Source: Actinomycetes bacterium (GTDB taxonomy: Bacteria; Actinomycetota; Acidimicrobiia; Acidimicrobiales; JAJYPT01). Taken from it: DNA of 10,562 bases. Positions 1 through 7,568 of the stretch are shown one piece after another (within the stretch, counting starts at the first letter, position 1; each line of letters begins with the position of its first letter). The translations under genes and the position numbers were made by a program. Below the pieces are notes generated by a model. That model made no database searches, had not been told where the DNA came from, and saw nothing but the letters and a program-made list of their open reading frames with translations. The DNA is taken from assembly GCA_021795135.1 (NCBI GenBank), contig JAJYPT010000047.1, positions 1 through 10,562 of the forward strand, in the 5' to 3' direction.

Positions 1-1532
1 TTAGAGGTTATATCAAAAGCTACCCTATTTATTCCAGGTACTTCATTGATAATTCTATTAGAGATACTTTCTAAAACTTCATAAGGCAGTCTCGCCCAAT
101 CAGCAGTCATAGCATCTTCACTGGTAACGGCTCGAAGCACTATTGGATAAGCATAAGTTCTTTCATCTCCCATAACCCCAACTGTCTTTACCGCTGGCAA
201 TATAGCAAAGCTTTGCCAAAGCTGTCTTTCTAGTCCAGCTTTGCGAATTTCATGATGAACAATTGAATCAGCTTTGCTCAATATTTCTAAACGCTCTTTG
301 GTAACTTCGCCTATGATCCTCACCCCAAGACCTGGCCCAGGAAAAGGTTGGCGCCACACTATATCTTCTGGTAACCCAAGTTCTTCACCAACTAAACGCA
401 CTTCGTCTTTGAACAAATTCCTCAAAGGCTCCACTAATTCAAAAGCCATATCTTCAGGCAATCCGCCCACATTGTGATGAGATTTAATTTTGGCTGCATC
501 TTTAGTCCCTGATTCTATAATGTCGGGGTATAAAGTTCCTTGTACTAAAAAAGAAGCATCTTGGACTTGCTTGGCTACTTCTTCAAAGACCCTTATAAAA
601 GTTTCACCAATAATTTTTCGCTTGGCTTCAGGATCACAGACTCCTTTTAGTGCACCCAAAAAACGATCGGATGCGTTGGTATGTATTAAATCAATGTGGA
701 ATTGTTGACGAAAGGTGTGTTCTACTTGTTCAGCTTCTCCAGAACGCATCATTCCAGTATCAACAAAAACTAAAGTCAATTGATCCCCAATGGCTTTATG
801 CACCAAAGCTGCAGCCACAGCTGAATCTACACCTCCAGAGAGTCCACAAATAACTCTTTGTTTGCCAACTTGTTTTTGAATTGCAACTACTGAAGACTCA
901 ATTATTGAAGTCATAGTCCAAGTTGGCAAACAATTACAAACTTCGTATAAAAACTGCTTCAACAATTCCAAACCGCGTTCAGTGTGGGCAACTTCGGGAT
1001 GAAATTGCATTCCATAGAGTTTACGATTTGAATTTTGAAAACCAGCAACTGGAATTTCTGAAGTTTTAGCTACTACTTCAAAACCTCTTGGAGGCTCAAC
1101 AATGGAGTCCATATGACTCATCCAAACTTGTTGTTCGCTACCAAAATCTTCAAATAGATCACAAGGAGCAGTTATTTGAAGATTAGTTCTTCCAAATTCT
1201 CCTCTACCAGTAGCTGCAACTTTTCCGCCAAGTTGCTCAGCCATTAGCTGAGCTCCATAACAAATTCCCAGTATTGGAACCCCTGCTTGGTAAATCTTAG
1301 GATCTAGTCGTGGAGAACCTTCTACATGGACTGACTTAGGACCACCAGAAAATATAATTCCTTGAGGATTTTTTCTTAGCATCTCCTCAATTGGCATACT
1401 AGCAGGGACAATTTCTGAATAAACATGAGCTTCGCGTACGCGCCTAGCTATTAGTTGAGCATATTGGGCTCCAAAATCTACAACTAAGATAGTTGGAGTG
1501 TTTTCAATGACTTCTTGGATTGTATGAGGCAA
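1..1532 (-). CDS. guaA: GMP synthase (glutamine-hydrolysing), 3' end cut by window edge
   Basis: Converts XMP, ATP and glutamine to GMP in the cytoplasm, the last step of GMP synthesis. My reading of the minus strand gives 510 full codons with no interruption. The N-terminal class I glutaminase domain has VDFGAQYAQLIARRVREA near the start, nucleophile Cys91 in GICYG, and the His178/Glu180 pair in FHPEVAHTE. The ATP-pyrophosphatase P-loop SGGVDS is at residues 232-237. The C-terminal dimerisation/XMP domain includes QGTLYPDIIESGTKDAAKIK and WRQPFPGPGLGVR (from residue 393). The visible sequence ends in GINRVAFDITS, so about ten residues of the usual KPPGTIEWE-type end lie beyond base 1. The start is taken as TTG at 1532 because an in-frame TAA lies two codons upstream and no ATG precedes the glutaminase core. 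No clear Shine-Dalgarno is seen. It lies 24 bp after guaB3 and is probably co-transcribed with it. Confidence 0.97.
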   Translation of the reverse strand, partial: MPHTIQEVIENTPTILVVDFGAQYAQLIARRVREAHVYSEIVPASMPIEEMLRKNPQGIIFSGGPKSVHVEGSPRLDPKIYQAGVPILGICYGAQLMAEQLGGKVAATGRGEFGRTNLQITAPCDLFEDFGSEQQVWMSHMDSIVEPPRGFEVVAKTSEIPVAGFQNSNRKLYGMQFHPEVAHTERGLELLKQFLYEVCNCLPTWTMTSIIESSVVAIQKQVGKQRVICGLSGGVDSAVAAALVHKAIGDQLTLVFVDTGMMRSGEAEQVEHTFRQQFHIDLIHTNASDRFLGALKGVCDPEAKRKIIGETFIRVFEEVAKQVQDASFLVQGTLYPDIIESGTKDAAKIKSHHNVGGLPEDMAFELVEPLRNLFKDEVRLVGEELGLPEDIVWRQPFPGPGLGVRIIGEVTKERLEILSKADSIVHHEIRKAGLERQLWQSFAILPAVKTVGVMGDERTYAYPIVLRAVTSEDAMTADWARLPYEVLESISNRIINEVPGINRVAFDITS

Positions 1533-1556
1533 TTTTTAAAAGTTTCTATGCAAGAG

Positions 1557-2720
1557 TTAGTGACCCATTCCCACTCGTTGATCTTTTTGTTGGGCTTTGC
1601 CTTCGGTTTGGACAGAAGGAGCTACCATAACTTCAGCTTTTTGAAATTCTTTTACTGTTTCGTATCCACAAGTAGCCATAGAAGTCTTCAATGCTCCAAA
1701 CAAATTGAGTCTTCCATCATTTTCATGAGCTGGTCCAATTAAAATTTCTGACAAAGAACCTCTTGGGGTATTTCTAACTCTTGTACCTCTAGGTAAAGTG
1801 GGGTGAAAAGTGGCCATTCCCCAATGACTCCCCTTACCAGGAGATTCATGAGCAGCTGCCAAAGGAGAACCAATCATTACTGCATCTGCTCCACAAGCAA
1901 TGGCTTTTGCAACATCTCCACCTTTGCTCATACCACCATCGGCAATAACATGGACATAGACTCCAGTTTCATCTAAATGTCGCATTCTAGCCCCAGCAGC
2001 GTCAGAAATAGCAGTTGCTTGAGGAACTCCAATTCCCAAAACACCTCTAGTAGTACAGGCATTACCAGGACCTACTCCTACCAAAACTCCAACTGCGCCT
2101 GTTCTCATTAAATGCAAAGCTGCGTGATAAGAAGCACATCCGCCTACAATTATTGGTAGATCAAATTCCCTTATAAACCGCTTTAGATTTAGTGGTTCTA
2201 CATTTTTAGAAACATGTTCTGCAGATACTACAGTTCCTTGTATGACCAATAAGTCTAATTCTGCATCAAGTAGGGCTTTTGACAAAGAAGCAGTGCGTTG
2301 GGGAGTAACAGATGCTGCTGTGACCACTCCTGCTTTTTTAATCTGTCGTATGCGCTCTATAACTAATTCTGTTTTTATAGGTTCAGAATAAATCTCTTGC
2401 ATTCGAGCGGTGACTTTTTCATTATCTATCCTATTGATCTCTTCTAGATAAGGTTCAGGATCTTCATAACGAGTCCACAACCCTTCTAGATTGAGGACAC
2501 CAACTCCGCCTAATCTTCCAATTTCTATAGCAGTAGCAGGACTAGTCACCCCATCCATTGCTGATGCCATCAAAGGCAAATCGAAACGAAACGCATCTAT
2601 TTCCCAAGAAATATCTACATCTTCAGGGTCTCGCGTTCGACGACTGGGCACTATAGATATATCATCGAATCCATAGGCCTTACGAGCCGTTTTTCCTATA
2701 CCAATCTCTACTTCAGCCAC
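1557..2720 (-). CDS. guaB3: GuaB3 family IMP dehydrogenase-related protein
   Basis: 387 residues of the IMP dehydrogenase/GMP reductase TIM-barrel family. Visible motifs are YGFDDISIVPSRRT near the N-terminus, the substrate-cysteine loop GPGNACTTRG with presumed catalytic Cys222, IADGGMSKGGD (259-269) and the phosphate-binding AVMIGSPLA. It is about 100 residues shorter than classical GuaB and has no room for the tandem CBS domains, which fits the actinobacterial/cyanobacterial GuaB3 subfamily. That family is expected to act on IMP (NAD-dependent oxidation to XMP), though the role of GuaB3 where a normal GuaB also exists is less certain. The start is GTG at 2720 with GAGGA about six bases upstream. 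It is followed 24 bp later by guaA, giving a guaB3-guaA unit. The C-terminal ~20 residues are hydrophilic and look variable. Classical guaB is not in this window. Confidence 0.93.
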   Translation of the reverse strand: MAEVEIGIGKTARKAYGFDDISIVPSRRTRDPEDVDISWEIDAFRFDLPLMASAMDGVTSPATAIEIGRLGGVGVLNLEGLWTRYEDPEPYLEEINRIDNEKVTARMQEIYSEPIKTELVIERIRQIKKAGVVTAASVTPQRTASLSKALLDAELDLLVIQGTVVSAEHVSKNVEPLNLKRFIREFDLPIIVGGCASYHAALHLMRTGAVGVLVGVGPGNACTTRGVLGIGVPQATAISDAAGARMRHLDETGVYVHVIADGGMSKGGDVAKAIACGADAVMIGSPLAAAHESPGKGSHWGMATFHPTLPRGTRVRNTPRGSLSEILIGPAHENDGRLNLFGALKTSMATCGYETVKEFQKAEVMVAPSVQTEGKAQQKDQRVGMGH

Positions 2721-2760
2721 AAACTATCCTCGCTTTATTACAATTTTGCTTTCCCCCTTG

Positions 2761-2778
2761 TAACCACTTTAGTGGCTA
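2761..2778. promoter_or_regulatory. Imperfect dyad in the guaB3 / DUF554 divergent promoter region
   Basis: TAACCACTTTAGTGGCTA forms an 18-bp inverted repeat with 8-bp arms, one mismatched pair and a 2-bp centre. It lies about 40 bp upstream of the guaB3 start in the 144-bp gap between divergent genes, a position suited to an operator. The rest of the gap is very AT-rich, with TATAAAA-like tracts before the DUF554 gene. No known regulator consensus is recognised, and the dyad could be chance. Confidence 0.3.
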
Positions 2779-2864
2779 AAAAGGCTTAGCAATATTTTTT
2801 CAATATTAAATAATCGAACACATTTATAAAACTTTAAAATCCCAAAATCAAAAAAAGGAACGAG

Positions 2865-3551
2865 ATGACAGGACTAGGCACAATAATTAATGTTACTTCT
2901 ATTCTAGCTGGATCTTGCGTAGGAATGGTAATAGGAAAATATATACCTGAGAAAATACGTTTGAGTGCTTTGAGTGGAGTTGGTTTAGTCACAATCATTT
3001 TAGGAATCCAAGACGCACTTCAAACACAAAATATTATTTATCCCTTAGCAGCTATAACCTTAGGTGTGGTTATAGGAGAAATACTAAAAATAGAAGACAG
3101 CTTAGAAAAACTTTCTAATCATTGGAAAAAACGTACTTCCCAAGAACAAAGTACATTTTTTGAAGGTTTTATAACAGCAAGTCTGATTTTTTGCATAGGT
3201 CCACTAGCCATACTTGGCTCAATTTCAGACGGTTTGGGCAAAGGACCCCAAGAATTGATTGTAAAAGCTTTTTTAGATGGAATAGTTGCTCTAACACTTG
3301 CATCTACTTTAGGTAGTGGAGTTTGTCTATCAGCTATTCCTGTTGGCATATATGAAGGGGGCTTAACCTTAGCAGCTGCAATAGTGGGTAATTTTTTATC
3401 ATCTTCTATGATTGTTGAGATGACAGCAACAGGAGGAGTGCTAATCATTGGAATAGGACTTAGACTTTTAGACCTAAAAGATATACGATTGGCTTCTTTC
3501 CTCCCATCTTTGGCTATAGCTCCACTTTTGGTATGGTTATTTGCTAAATAA
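2865..3551 (+). CDS. DUF554 family membrane protein (YdfK/YqgA-like)
   Basis: 228-residue, almost wholly hydrophobic inner-membrane protein matching the DUF554 family in length and motifs. It has an N-terminal GTIINVTSILAGSCVGMVIGK and a central FCIGPLAILGSISDGLGKGP, which is the family hallmark. About seven or eight membrane segments are visible (roughly 5-24, 34-50, 57-74, 102-122, 135-152, 157-180, 184-201 and 209-226). A single hydrophilic, charged stretch lies at 75-100 (EDSLEKLSNHWKKRTSQEQ). The biochemical role of the family is not established, and a transport function is only a guess. The ATG at 2865 is preceded by AAGGA with a 5-base gap. It is transcribed divergently from guaB3 and stands alone. 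Its 3' end faces a small gene on the other strand. Confidence 0.9.
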   Translation: MTGLGTIINVTSILAGSCVGMVIGKYIPEKIRLSALSGVGLVTIILGIQDALQTQNIIYPLAAITLGVVIGEILKIEDSLEKLSNHWKKRTSQEQSTFFEGFITASLIFCIGPLAILGSISDGLGKGPQELIVKAFLDGIVALTLASTLGSGVCLSAIPVGIYEGGLTLAAAIVGNFLSSSMIVEMTATGGVLIIGIGLRLLDLKDIRLASFLPSLAIAPLLVWLFAK

Positions 3552-3558
3552 AACTTTC

Positions 3559-3711
3559 CTATTGTGTAATCTTTGCAGCGTGTTCTTCTAAAAATTCTTT
3601 CAATCCTGCATTTTTTAGGTTAGAAATAACTTTTCCAGGAGGAGTTTCTCCTTTTTCCCACTCCATCCAAAGTTGGAGCAATTTATTTACATCTACTGGG
3701 GTTGTTCTCAT
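3559..3711 (-). CDS. Small conserved-looking protein, 50 residues
   Basis: An uninterrupted 50-codon frame runs from ATG at 3711 to TAG at 3559. The protein begins MRTTPVDVNKLLQLWMEWEK and continues with GETPPGK, then NLKNAGLKEFLEEHA. It has the look of a small soluble helical protein: an amphipathic helix with Trp-x2-Trp, a Gly/Pro turn (GETPPGK), then a second amphipathic helix. I recall a similar pattern (W-x-W-E-x-G-x-x-x-PG-x-x-x-x-x-LK-x-AG-L) from short actinobacterial proteins of unknown function, but I cannot verify a family. An in-frame TAA five codons upstream fixes the ATG as the only plausible start. No good Shine-Dalgarno is seen. The gene lies beyond the groEL terminator, so it is probably its own transcript, convergent with the DUF554 gene and ending 8 bp from its stop. 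Function is unknown. Confidence 0.65.
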   Translation of the reverse strand: MRTTPVDVNKLLQLWMEWEKGETPPGKVISNLKNAGLKEFLEEHAAKITQ

Positions 3712-3782
3712 GGATTCTATTTTATGTTACATCACATACCAAATGCCTATTGCTTTGATAAAGACTAGAAAAAGAATTAAAT

Positions 3783-3819
3783 AAAAAACGGACTCAGCTA
3801 TATTGTGAGTCCGTTTTTT
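3783..3819. terminator. Bidirectional rho-independent terminator after groEL
   Basis: A perfect 14-bp inverted repeat (AAAAAACGGACTCA at 3783-3796, TGAGTCCGTTTTTT at 3806-3819) with a 9-base loop. Each strand therefore has an 8-bp GC-containing stem followed by a run of six T. It lies about 30 bp after the groEL stop and should end the groES-groEL transcript on the minus strand. It can equally stop plus-strand transcription from the DUF554 gene after crossing the small gene. Confidence 0.92.
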
Positions 3820-3848
3820 ATCATACTTTGTGCCATAGGGAACAAAGA

Positions 3849-5498
3849 TTACATTCCCATGCCGCCCATACCACCCATGCCGCCCATACCACCAGCTGCT
3901 GCAGCAGCAGCATCTGCGGCTGGATCTGGCTTATCGGCAACAATAGCTTCTGTGGTCAATAGCAATCCAGCAATAGAAGTTGCATTCTGTAAAGCAGAAC
4001 GAGTTACTTTAGCAGGATCTATAACACCAGCTTTGATTAAGTCTTCAAATTGACCAGTTGCAGCGTTTAGACCCATAGAGCCGCTTTCTGCTTCAACTCG
4101 TTGAACCATAACTGCACCTTCTAGCCCAGCATTGTTAGCAATCCAACGCAATGGCTCTTCCAAAGCTTTGCTAACTATTGCAGCTCCGGTAGCTTCGTCT
4201 CCACTAAGAGTTGCCAATAACTCTTGTACAGCACTGCGACTACGCAACAAAGCAGTTCCACCACCTGCTACAATTCCTTCTTCAACAGCTGCTCGAGTAG
4301 CAGAAAGAGCATCTTCAATGCGGTGCTTCTTTTCTTTGAGTTCAACTTCGGTAGCTGCTCCAACTCTAACAACTGCAACTCCACCGGCTAGTTTAGCTAA
4401 GCGTTCTTGAAGTTTTTCTCTATCCCAATCGGAATCAGATTCTTCTATTTCACGCTTGATTTGGTTGACCCTACCTTTTACATCGGCTTCGTTACCAGAA
4501 CCATCAACTATAGTTGTTTCGTCTTTGGTTACAACAATGCGACGAGCTCGACCCAAAAGATCCAAAGTAGCATTTTCAAGCTTGAGTCCTACTTCTTCAG
4601 TAATTACTTGAGCACCTGTCAAAACTGCAATATCAGCAAGCATGGCTTTGCGACGCTCTCCAAAGCCAGGGGCTTTTACTGCTACAGAATTGAAAGTACC
4701 ACGAATTTTATTTACCACCAAAGTAGCAAGTGCTTCGCCTTCGATATCTTCAGCAATAATCAAAAGAGATTTGCCCGATTGCATAACTTTTTCCAACACG
4801 GGCAACATTTCATGTACTGCTGAAATCTTTTGAGAAGTAATCAAAATGTAAGGATCATCTAGAACTGCTTCTTGACGATCTTGATCAGTTACAAAATAAG
4901 GAGACAAATACCCTTTGTCGAACTGCATTCCTTCAGTAAATTCAAGTTCTAATCCAAAGGTATTGGACTCTTCTACTGTTACTGTTCCATCTTTTCCAAC
5001 TCTGTCAATAGCATCTGCTAAAACTTCGCCAATTCCAGGGTCAGCTGCAGAAATTGAAGCTACTTGTGCAATTTCGCTTTTATCATCTACTTCTTTAGCT
5101 TGAGTTTTAATAGAAGCAATAGCTGCTTGAGTAGCTTTTTCCATTCCTTTTCTCAAAGCCATAGGGTTAGCACCAGCGGCTACATTACGTAGACCTTCTC
5201 TAACTAAGGCTTGAGCTAAAACAGTAGCTGTAGTTGTTCCGTCTCCAGCTACGTCATTTGTTTTTGTAGCTACTTCTTTTACTAATTGAGCTCCCATGTT
5301 TTCATAAGGATCTTCTAGCTCAATTTCACGAGCAATTGTAACACCGTCGTTAGTAATAGTAGGTGCGCCAAACTTTTTGCCTATAACAACATTGCGACCT
5401 TTTGGTCCAAGTGTAACTTTTACCGTATCAGCAAGCTTGTTTACACCTGCTTCTAGACCACGACGAGCGTGTTCTTCAAATTTTAGTGTCTTTGCCAT
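3849..5498 (-). CDS. groEL: Chaperonin GroEL (Hsp60)
   Basis: 549-residue group I chaperonin subunit, full length. It forms the double-ring cage that folds proteins with ATP and the GroES lid. Visible signatures are VTLGPKGRNVVIGKKFGAPTITNDGVTIA near residues 28-57, the ATP/Mg loop VAGDGTTTATVLAQ (83-96), and the PGFGERRKAML region of the apical domain. The AAVEEGIVAGGGTALL signature lies in the second half, and the protein ends in the typical GGMGG repeats finishing GMGM. The Gly-Met tail suggests the housekeeping-type copy rather than the His-tailed GroEL1 of many actinobacteria. The ATG overlaps the groES stop (TAATG), and AGGTGA inside the end of groES serves as its ribosome binding site, indicating translational coupling. 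It is followed by the strong terminator at 3783-3819. Confidence 0.99.
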   Translation of the reverse strand: MAKTLKFEEHARRGLEAGVNKLADTVKVTLGPKGRNVVIGKKFGAPTITNDGVTIAREIELEDPYENMGAQLVKEVATKTNDVAGDGTTTATVLAQALVREGLRNVAAGANPMALRKGMEKATQAAIASIKTQAKEVDDKSEIAQVASISAADPGIGEVLADAIDRVGKDGTVTVEESNTFGLELEFTEGMQFDKGYLSPYFVTDQDRQEAVLDDPYILITSQKISAVHEMLPVLEKVMQSGKSLLIIAEDIEGEALATLVVNKIRGTFNSVAVKAPGFGERRKAMLADIAVLTGAQVITEEVGLKLENATLDLLGRARRIVVTKDETTIVDGSGNEADVKGRVNQIKREIEESDSDWDREKLQERLAKLAGGVAVVRVGAATEVELKEKKHRIEDALSATRAAVEEGIVAGGGTALLRSRSAVQELLATLSGDEATGAAIVSKALEEPLRWIANNAGLEGAVMVQRVEAESGSMGLNAATGQFEDLIKAGVIDPAKVTRSALQNATSIAGLLLTTEAIVADKPDPAADAAAAAAGGMGGMGGMGGMGM

Positions 5499-5791
5499 TA
5501 TTCACCTGCCTTGGCTAATATATCTCTGCTGGAAAGGATCAAAAGATCTTCGCCTTCTACAGAAATTTCTGTTCCGCCATATTTCGAATAAACAACTCGA
5601 TCTCCGACTTTGATATCTAATGGAATTAGTTCTCCAGTAGTTTCAGCTCTTCTTCCTGGTCCAACAGCTAGAACTTCTCCCTGCTGAGGTTTTTCCTTAG
5701 CTGTATCTGGAATAACTAATCCTGATACAGTTCTTTCTTCTGATTCGCTAGGACGAACAACAATGCGATCGTCAAGAGGTAGTAATTTCAT
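5498..5791 (-). CDS. groES: Co-chaperonin GroES (Hsp10)
   Basis: Forms the heptameric lid of the GroEL chamber. From the ATG at 5791 the protein is 97 residues, beginning MKLLPLDDRIVVRP and ending SRDILAKAGE, which is the standard GroES length and start. The mobile-loop region (SEERTVSGLVIPDTAKEKPQQG) and the YSKYGGTEISVEGEDLLIL C-terminal signature are intact. An in-frame ATG at 5809 would add six residues (MEDHSE), but no ribosome binding site precedes it. GGAGG just inside that extension and CGGAG abutting the 5791 ATG favour the shorter form. The stop codon overlaps the groEL start by one base. It is the first gene of the groES-groEL operon and lies directly downstream of a CIRCE operator. 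Confidence 0.96.
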   Translation of the reverse strand: MKLLPLDDRIVVRPSESEERTVSGLVIPDTAKEKPQQGEVLAVGPGRRAETTGELIPLDIKVGDRVVYSKYGGTEISVEGEDLLILSSRDILAKAGE

Positions 5792-5818
5792 CTCCGAGTG
5801 GTCCTCCATTAGAAGTTT

Positions 5819-5845
5819 TTAGCACTCACACCCTTCGAGTGCTAA
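5819..5845 (-). promoter_or_regulatory. CIRCE operator (HrcA binding site) of groES-groEL
   Basis: TTAGCACTC-N9-GAGTGCTAA, an exact match in both arms to the CIRCE consensus, with the canonical 9-base spacer. It is 27 bp upstream of the preferred groES start. HrcA binds CIRCE and represses chaperonin transcription until heat stress. A -10-like TTATAG (minus strand, 5851-5846) abuts it, as expected if CIRCE overlaps the transcription start, but I see no well-spaced -35 box. No HspR (HAIR) site is seen nearby. Confidence 0.97.
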
Positions 5846-6006
5846 CTATAATCAGCTTAAAGGATTCATTCTAGCTTTGTGGTCAAAAAACCAAAAATTT
5901 GTTCTTTATTAATATTTTTTTTAATTATTTTGCTTTCTTTTATTCAACTTTTCTAAAAAATCCCCTGAATCTAGCTCTTGGAAAATATTTTTATTTGGAC
6001 TACCTA
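5846..6006. other. AT-rich divergent intergenic region, no gene found
   Basis: The gap between groES and merA (about 300 bp including CIRCE and the stem-loop) must hold two divergent promoters. This central part is very AT-rich, with long T-rich tracts on the plus strand. Weak plus-strand -35-like elements are TTGGAA (5978-5983) and TTGGAC (5995-6000). I see no credible open reading frame on either strand and no RNA gene. Confidence 0.6.
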
Positions 6007-6065
6007 TAGACCTACAAACTAAGCTATTATCCGTTTATCCAGATAATAGCTTAGTTGTAGGTCTA
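6007..6065 (+). promoter_or_regulatory. Long stem-loop upstream of merA
   Basis: Arms 6007-6031 and 6042-6065 are reverse complements over 24 pairs, with a single unpaired A in the left arm and a 10-base loop (CGTTTATCCA). It ends 29 bp before the preferred merA start. There is no T-run after it, so it does not look like an intrinsic terminator, and it lies between divergent genes where a terminator is not expected. An operator for a dimeric regulator or a structured merA leader is more likely. The inner part (6025-6038) recurs before the MerT-like gene. Confidence 0.75.
6025..6038 (+). repeat. Copy 1 of a 14-bp motif shared by two gaps of the mercury cluster
   Basis: TATTATCCGTTTAT. It matches the reverse complement of 7569-7582 (TATTATCCGCTTAT) at 13 of 14 positions. 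This copy sits at the top of the stem-loop preceding merA, with TATTATC repeated inverted as GATAATA at 6042-6048. It is a candidate regulator half-site; a chance match in AT-rich DNA is possible. Confidence 0.45.
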
Positions 6066-6094
6066 CTAGTTATAAGGTTAGAAAGGCATTGACA

Positions 6095-7507
6095 TTGTTT
6101 GATCTGGCAATTATAGGTTCAGGAAGTGCAGCTTTTTCTGCCGCAATAGCAGCTAGAAGTCGCGATAAAAGCGTCGTGATGATCGAAAACGACAAGGTAG
6201 GTGGGACTTGTGTAAATGTTGGATGCATACCAAGCAAAGCCTTGCTAGCAAGTGCTCACATGGCTCATTTAGCTCAAAATAACCCGTTTGTGGGAATTGA
6301 TACTTGTTGTAAAGAAATAAATTTTAAAAAAATCATTGCTGACAAAGACAAACTTGTCAAAAGTTTGCAAAAAGAAAAATATTTGGATTTAGCTAAAGAC
6401 TATGGGTGGGAAATAATATGGGGTAAAGCTAGCTTTACCCCTGGTCCTCTATTGCAAGTACAACTCAAAGATGGAAAAAGTACAACTATAGAAGCTTCTC
6501 ATTATCTCATTGCCACCGGATCTCAACCTTGGATTCCTCCTGGGATTGAAGGAATACAAGATAGTAAATATCTAACTTCTACAACTGCAATGGAACTTGA
6601 AGAGTTGCCAAAGAGTTTAATTGTAGTTGGAGGCAACTACATTGGCCTAGAACAAGCCCAAATGTTTAGCCGACTTGGATCTAAAGTAACTTTAATCGAG
6701 ATGGAAGACCATTTGTCTCCAAATGAAGAACCTGAAGTTGGCAAACTAATTAGTCAAGTTCTTCACAATGAAGGAATAGAAGTACTTATAAATACCACTG
6801 TAGAATCGCTACACAGACAAAATTCAACAACTATTACAGCAACCCTAGACACTGCCTTTGGTCAAAAAAAAATAACTGCCACTCATATATTGATGGCAAC
6901 AGGACGAACCCCAAATACTAAAGATTTAAAACTCGATGCGATTGGCGTAAAGTTAGGTTCCAAAGGACAAGTTATTGTAGATAATCATCTTAGAACCTCA
7001 GTTTCTAATATATGGGCAGCAGGAGATGTAACTGGTTACCCCCAGTTCGTCTATGTAGCAGGAGCTCATGGAGCAGTCGTTGTAGATAATGCTTTAAGTG
7101 GAAAAAAAAGAACTCTCGATTACAAACACCTTCCTAGGGTTACTTTTACTACTCCTAACATTGCCGCTGTTGGAATTACTGAGTCCCAAGCCAAACAACA
7201 AGGCATTGATTATGTATCTAAAATACTTCCTTTAGAGTATGTACCTCGAGCCTTAGTCAATAGAGATACCAATGGCCTGATCAAAATTTTGGCTGAGGCC
7301 AATTCTAATAGGATACTAGGCATAACAGTAGTTGCTGAAAATGCGGGAGATACTATTTTAGCAGGTAGCTATGCAATTAGAGCTGGCATGACTGTTGATG
7401 ATATAGCAGATAGTTGGGCCCCTTATTTGACTATGTCCGAAGGAATCAAACTTGGAGCACAAACTTTTTCAAAACAAGTCTCAAAGCTTTCCTGTTGTGC
7501 ATCTTGA
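6095..7507 (+). CDS. merA: Mercuric reductase, without N-terminal HMA domain
   Basis: Cytoplasmic FAD/NADPH-dependent reduction of Hg(II) to volatile Hg(0). The FAD-binding GSGSAAFSAAIAA is at the N-terminus and the redox-active GGTCVNVGCIPSK has Cys39 and Cys44. The NAD(P) domain carries VVGGNYIGLEQAQ, followed by MATGRTPNT and IWAAGDVTGYPQFVYVAG. The C-terminal dimerisation domain reads FTTPNIAAVGITESQA, YVPRALVNRDTNG and PYLTMSEGIKLGAQTF. It ends KLSCCAS, the vicinal CysCys that delivers Hg(II) to the active site and separates MerA from lipoamide dehydrogenase and related flavoproteins. The N-terminal metal-binding domain of many MerA proteins is absent. TTG at 6095 is preferred because AGAAAGG (6080-6086) is well spaced from it; the in-frame TTG at 6089 is only two bases from that site. 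It is transcribed away from groES, behind a long stem-loop, and leads the putative mercury cluster. Confidence 0.95.
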   Translation: MFDLAIIGSGSAAFSAAIAARSRDKSVVMIENDKVGGTCVNVGCIPSKALLASAHMAHLAQNNPFVGIDTCCKEINFKKIIADKDKLVKSLQKEKYLDLAKDYGWEIIWGKASFTPGPLLQVQLKDGKSTTIEASHYLIATGSQPWIPPGIEGIQDSKYLTSTTAMELEELPKSLIVVGGNYIGLEQAQMFSRLGSKVTLIEMEDHLSPNEEPEVGKLISQVLHNEGIEVLINTTVESLHRQNSTTITATLDTAFGQKKITATHILMATGRTPNTKDLKLDAIGVKLGSKGQVIVDNHLRTSVSNIWAAGDVTGYPQFVYVAGAHGAVVVDNALSGKKRTLDYKHLPRVTFTTPNIAAVGITESQAKQQGIDYVSKILPLEYVPRALVNRDTNGLIKILAEANSNRILGITVVAENAGDTILAGSYAIRAGMTVDDIADSWAPYLTMSEGIKLGAQTFSKQVSKLSCCAS

Positions 7508-7568
7508 GAAAAATCATAATTATAATTTTTACAAAATTTTTGATTAGACCAAATTACAAAGTATTCTT

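Noticed and set aside
3119..3448. 109-codon frame antisense to the DUF554 gene
   Set aside because: It overlaps a well-supported membrane-protein gene and its translation looks like the complement of hydrophobic codons, not a recognisable protein.
4407..4823. 138-codon open frame on the plus strand inside groEL
   Set aside because: It is entirely antisense to the conserved groEL gene, has low-complexity unfamily-like translation and no ribosome binding site; it is a shadow frame.
5498..5809. Six-residue longer GroES from ATG at 5809
   Set aside because: No ribosome binding site precedes 5809, while GGAGG lies within the extension, and the 97-residue form is the family standard.
5881..5886. 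TTGACC on the minus strand as the groES -35 box
   Set aside because: It is 29 bp from the -10-like TTATAG next to CIRCE, too far for a standard promoter.
5995..6025. TTGGAC (5995-6000) and TAAGCT (6020-6025) with 19-bp spacing, reminiscent of MerR-controlled mer promoters
   Set aside because: The 19-bp spacer lacks the dyad that MerR operators carry there, and the -10 falls inside the left arm of the long stem-loop; too weak to annotate as a MerR promoter.
7509..7530. AAAAAT / ATTTTT inverted repeat just after the merA stop, as a possible terminator
   Set aside because: The stem contains essentially no GC pairs, so it should be too weak to terminate; the next gene appears functionally linked to merA.
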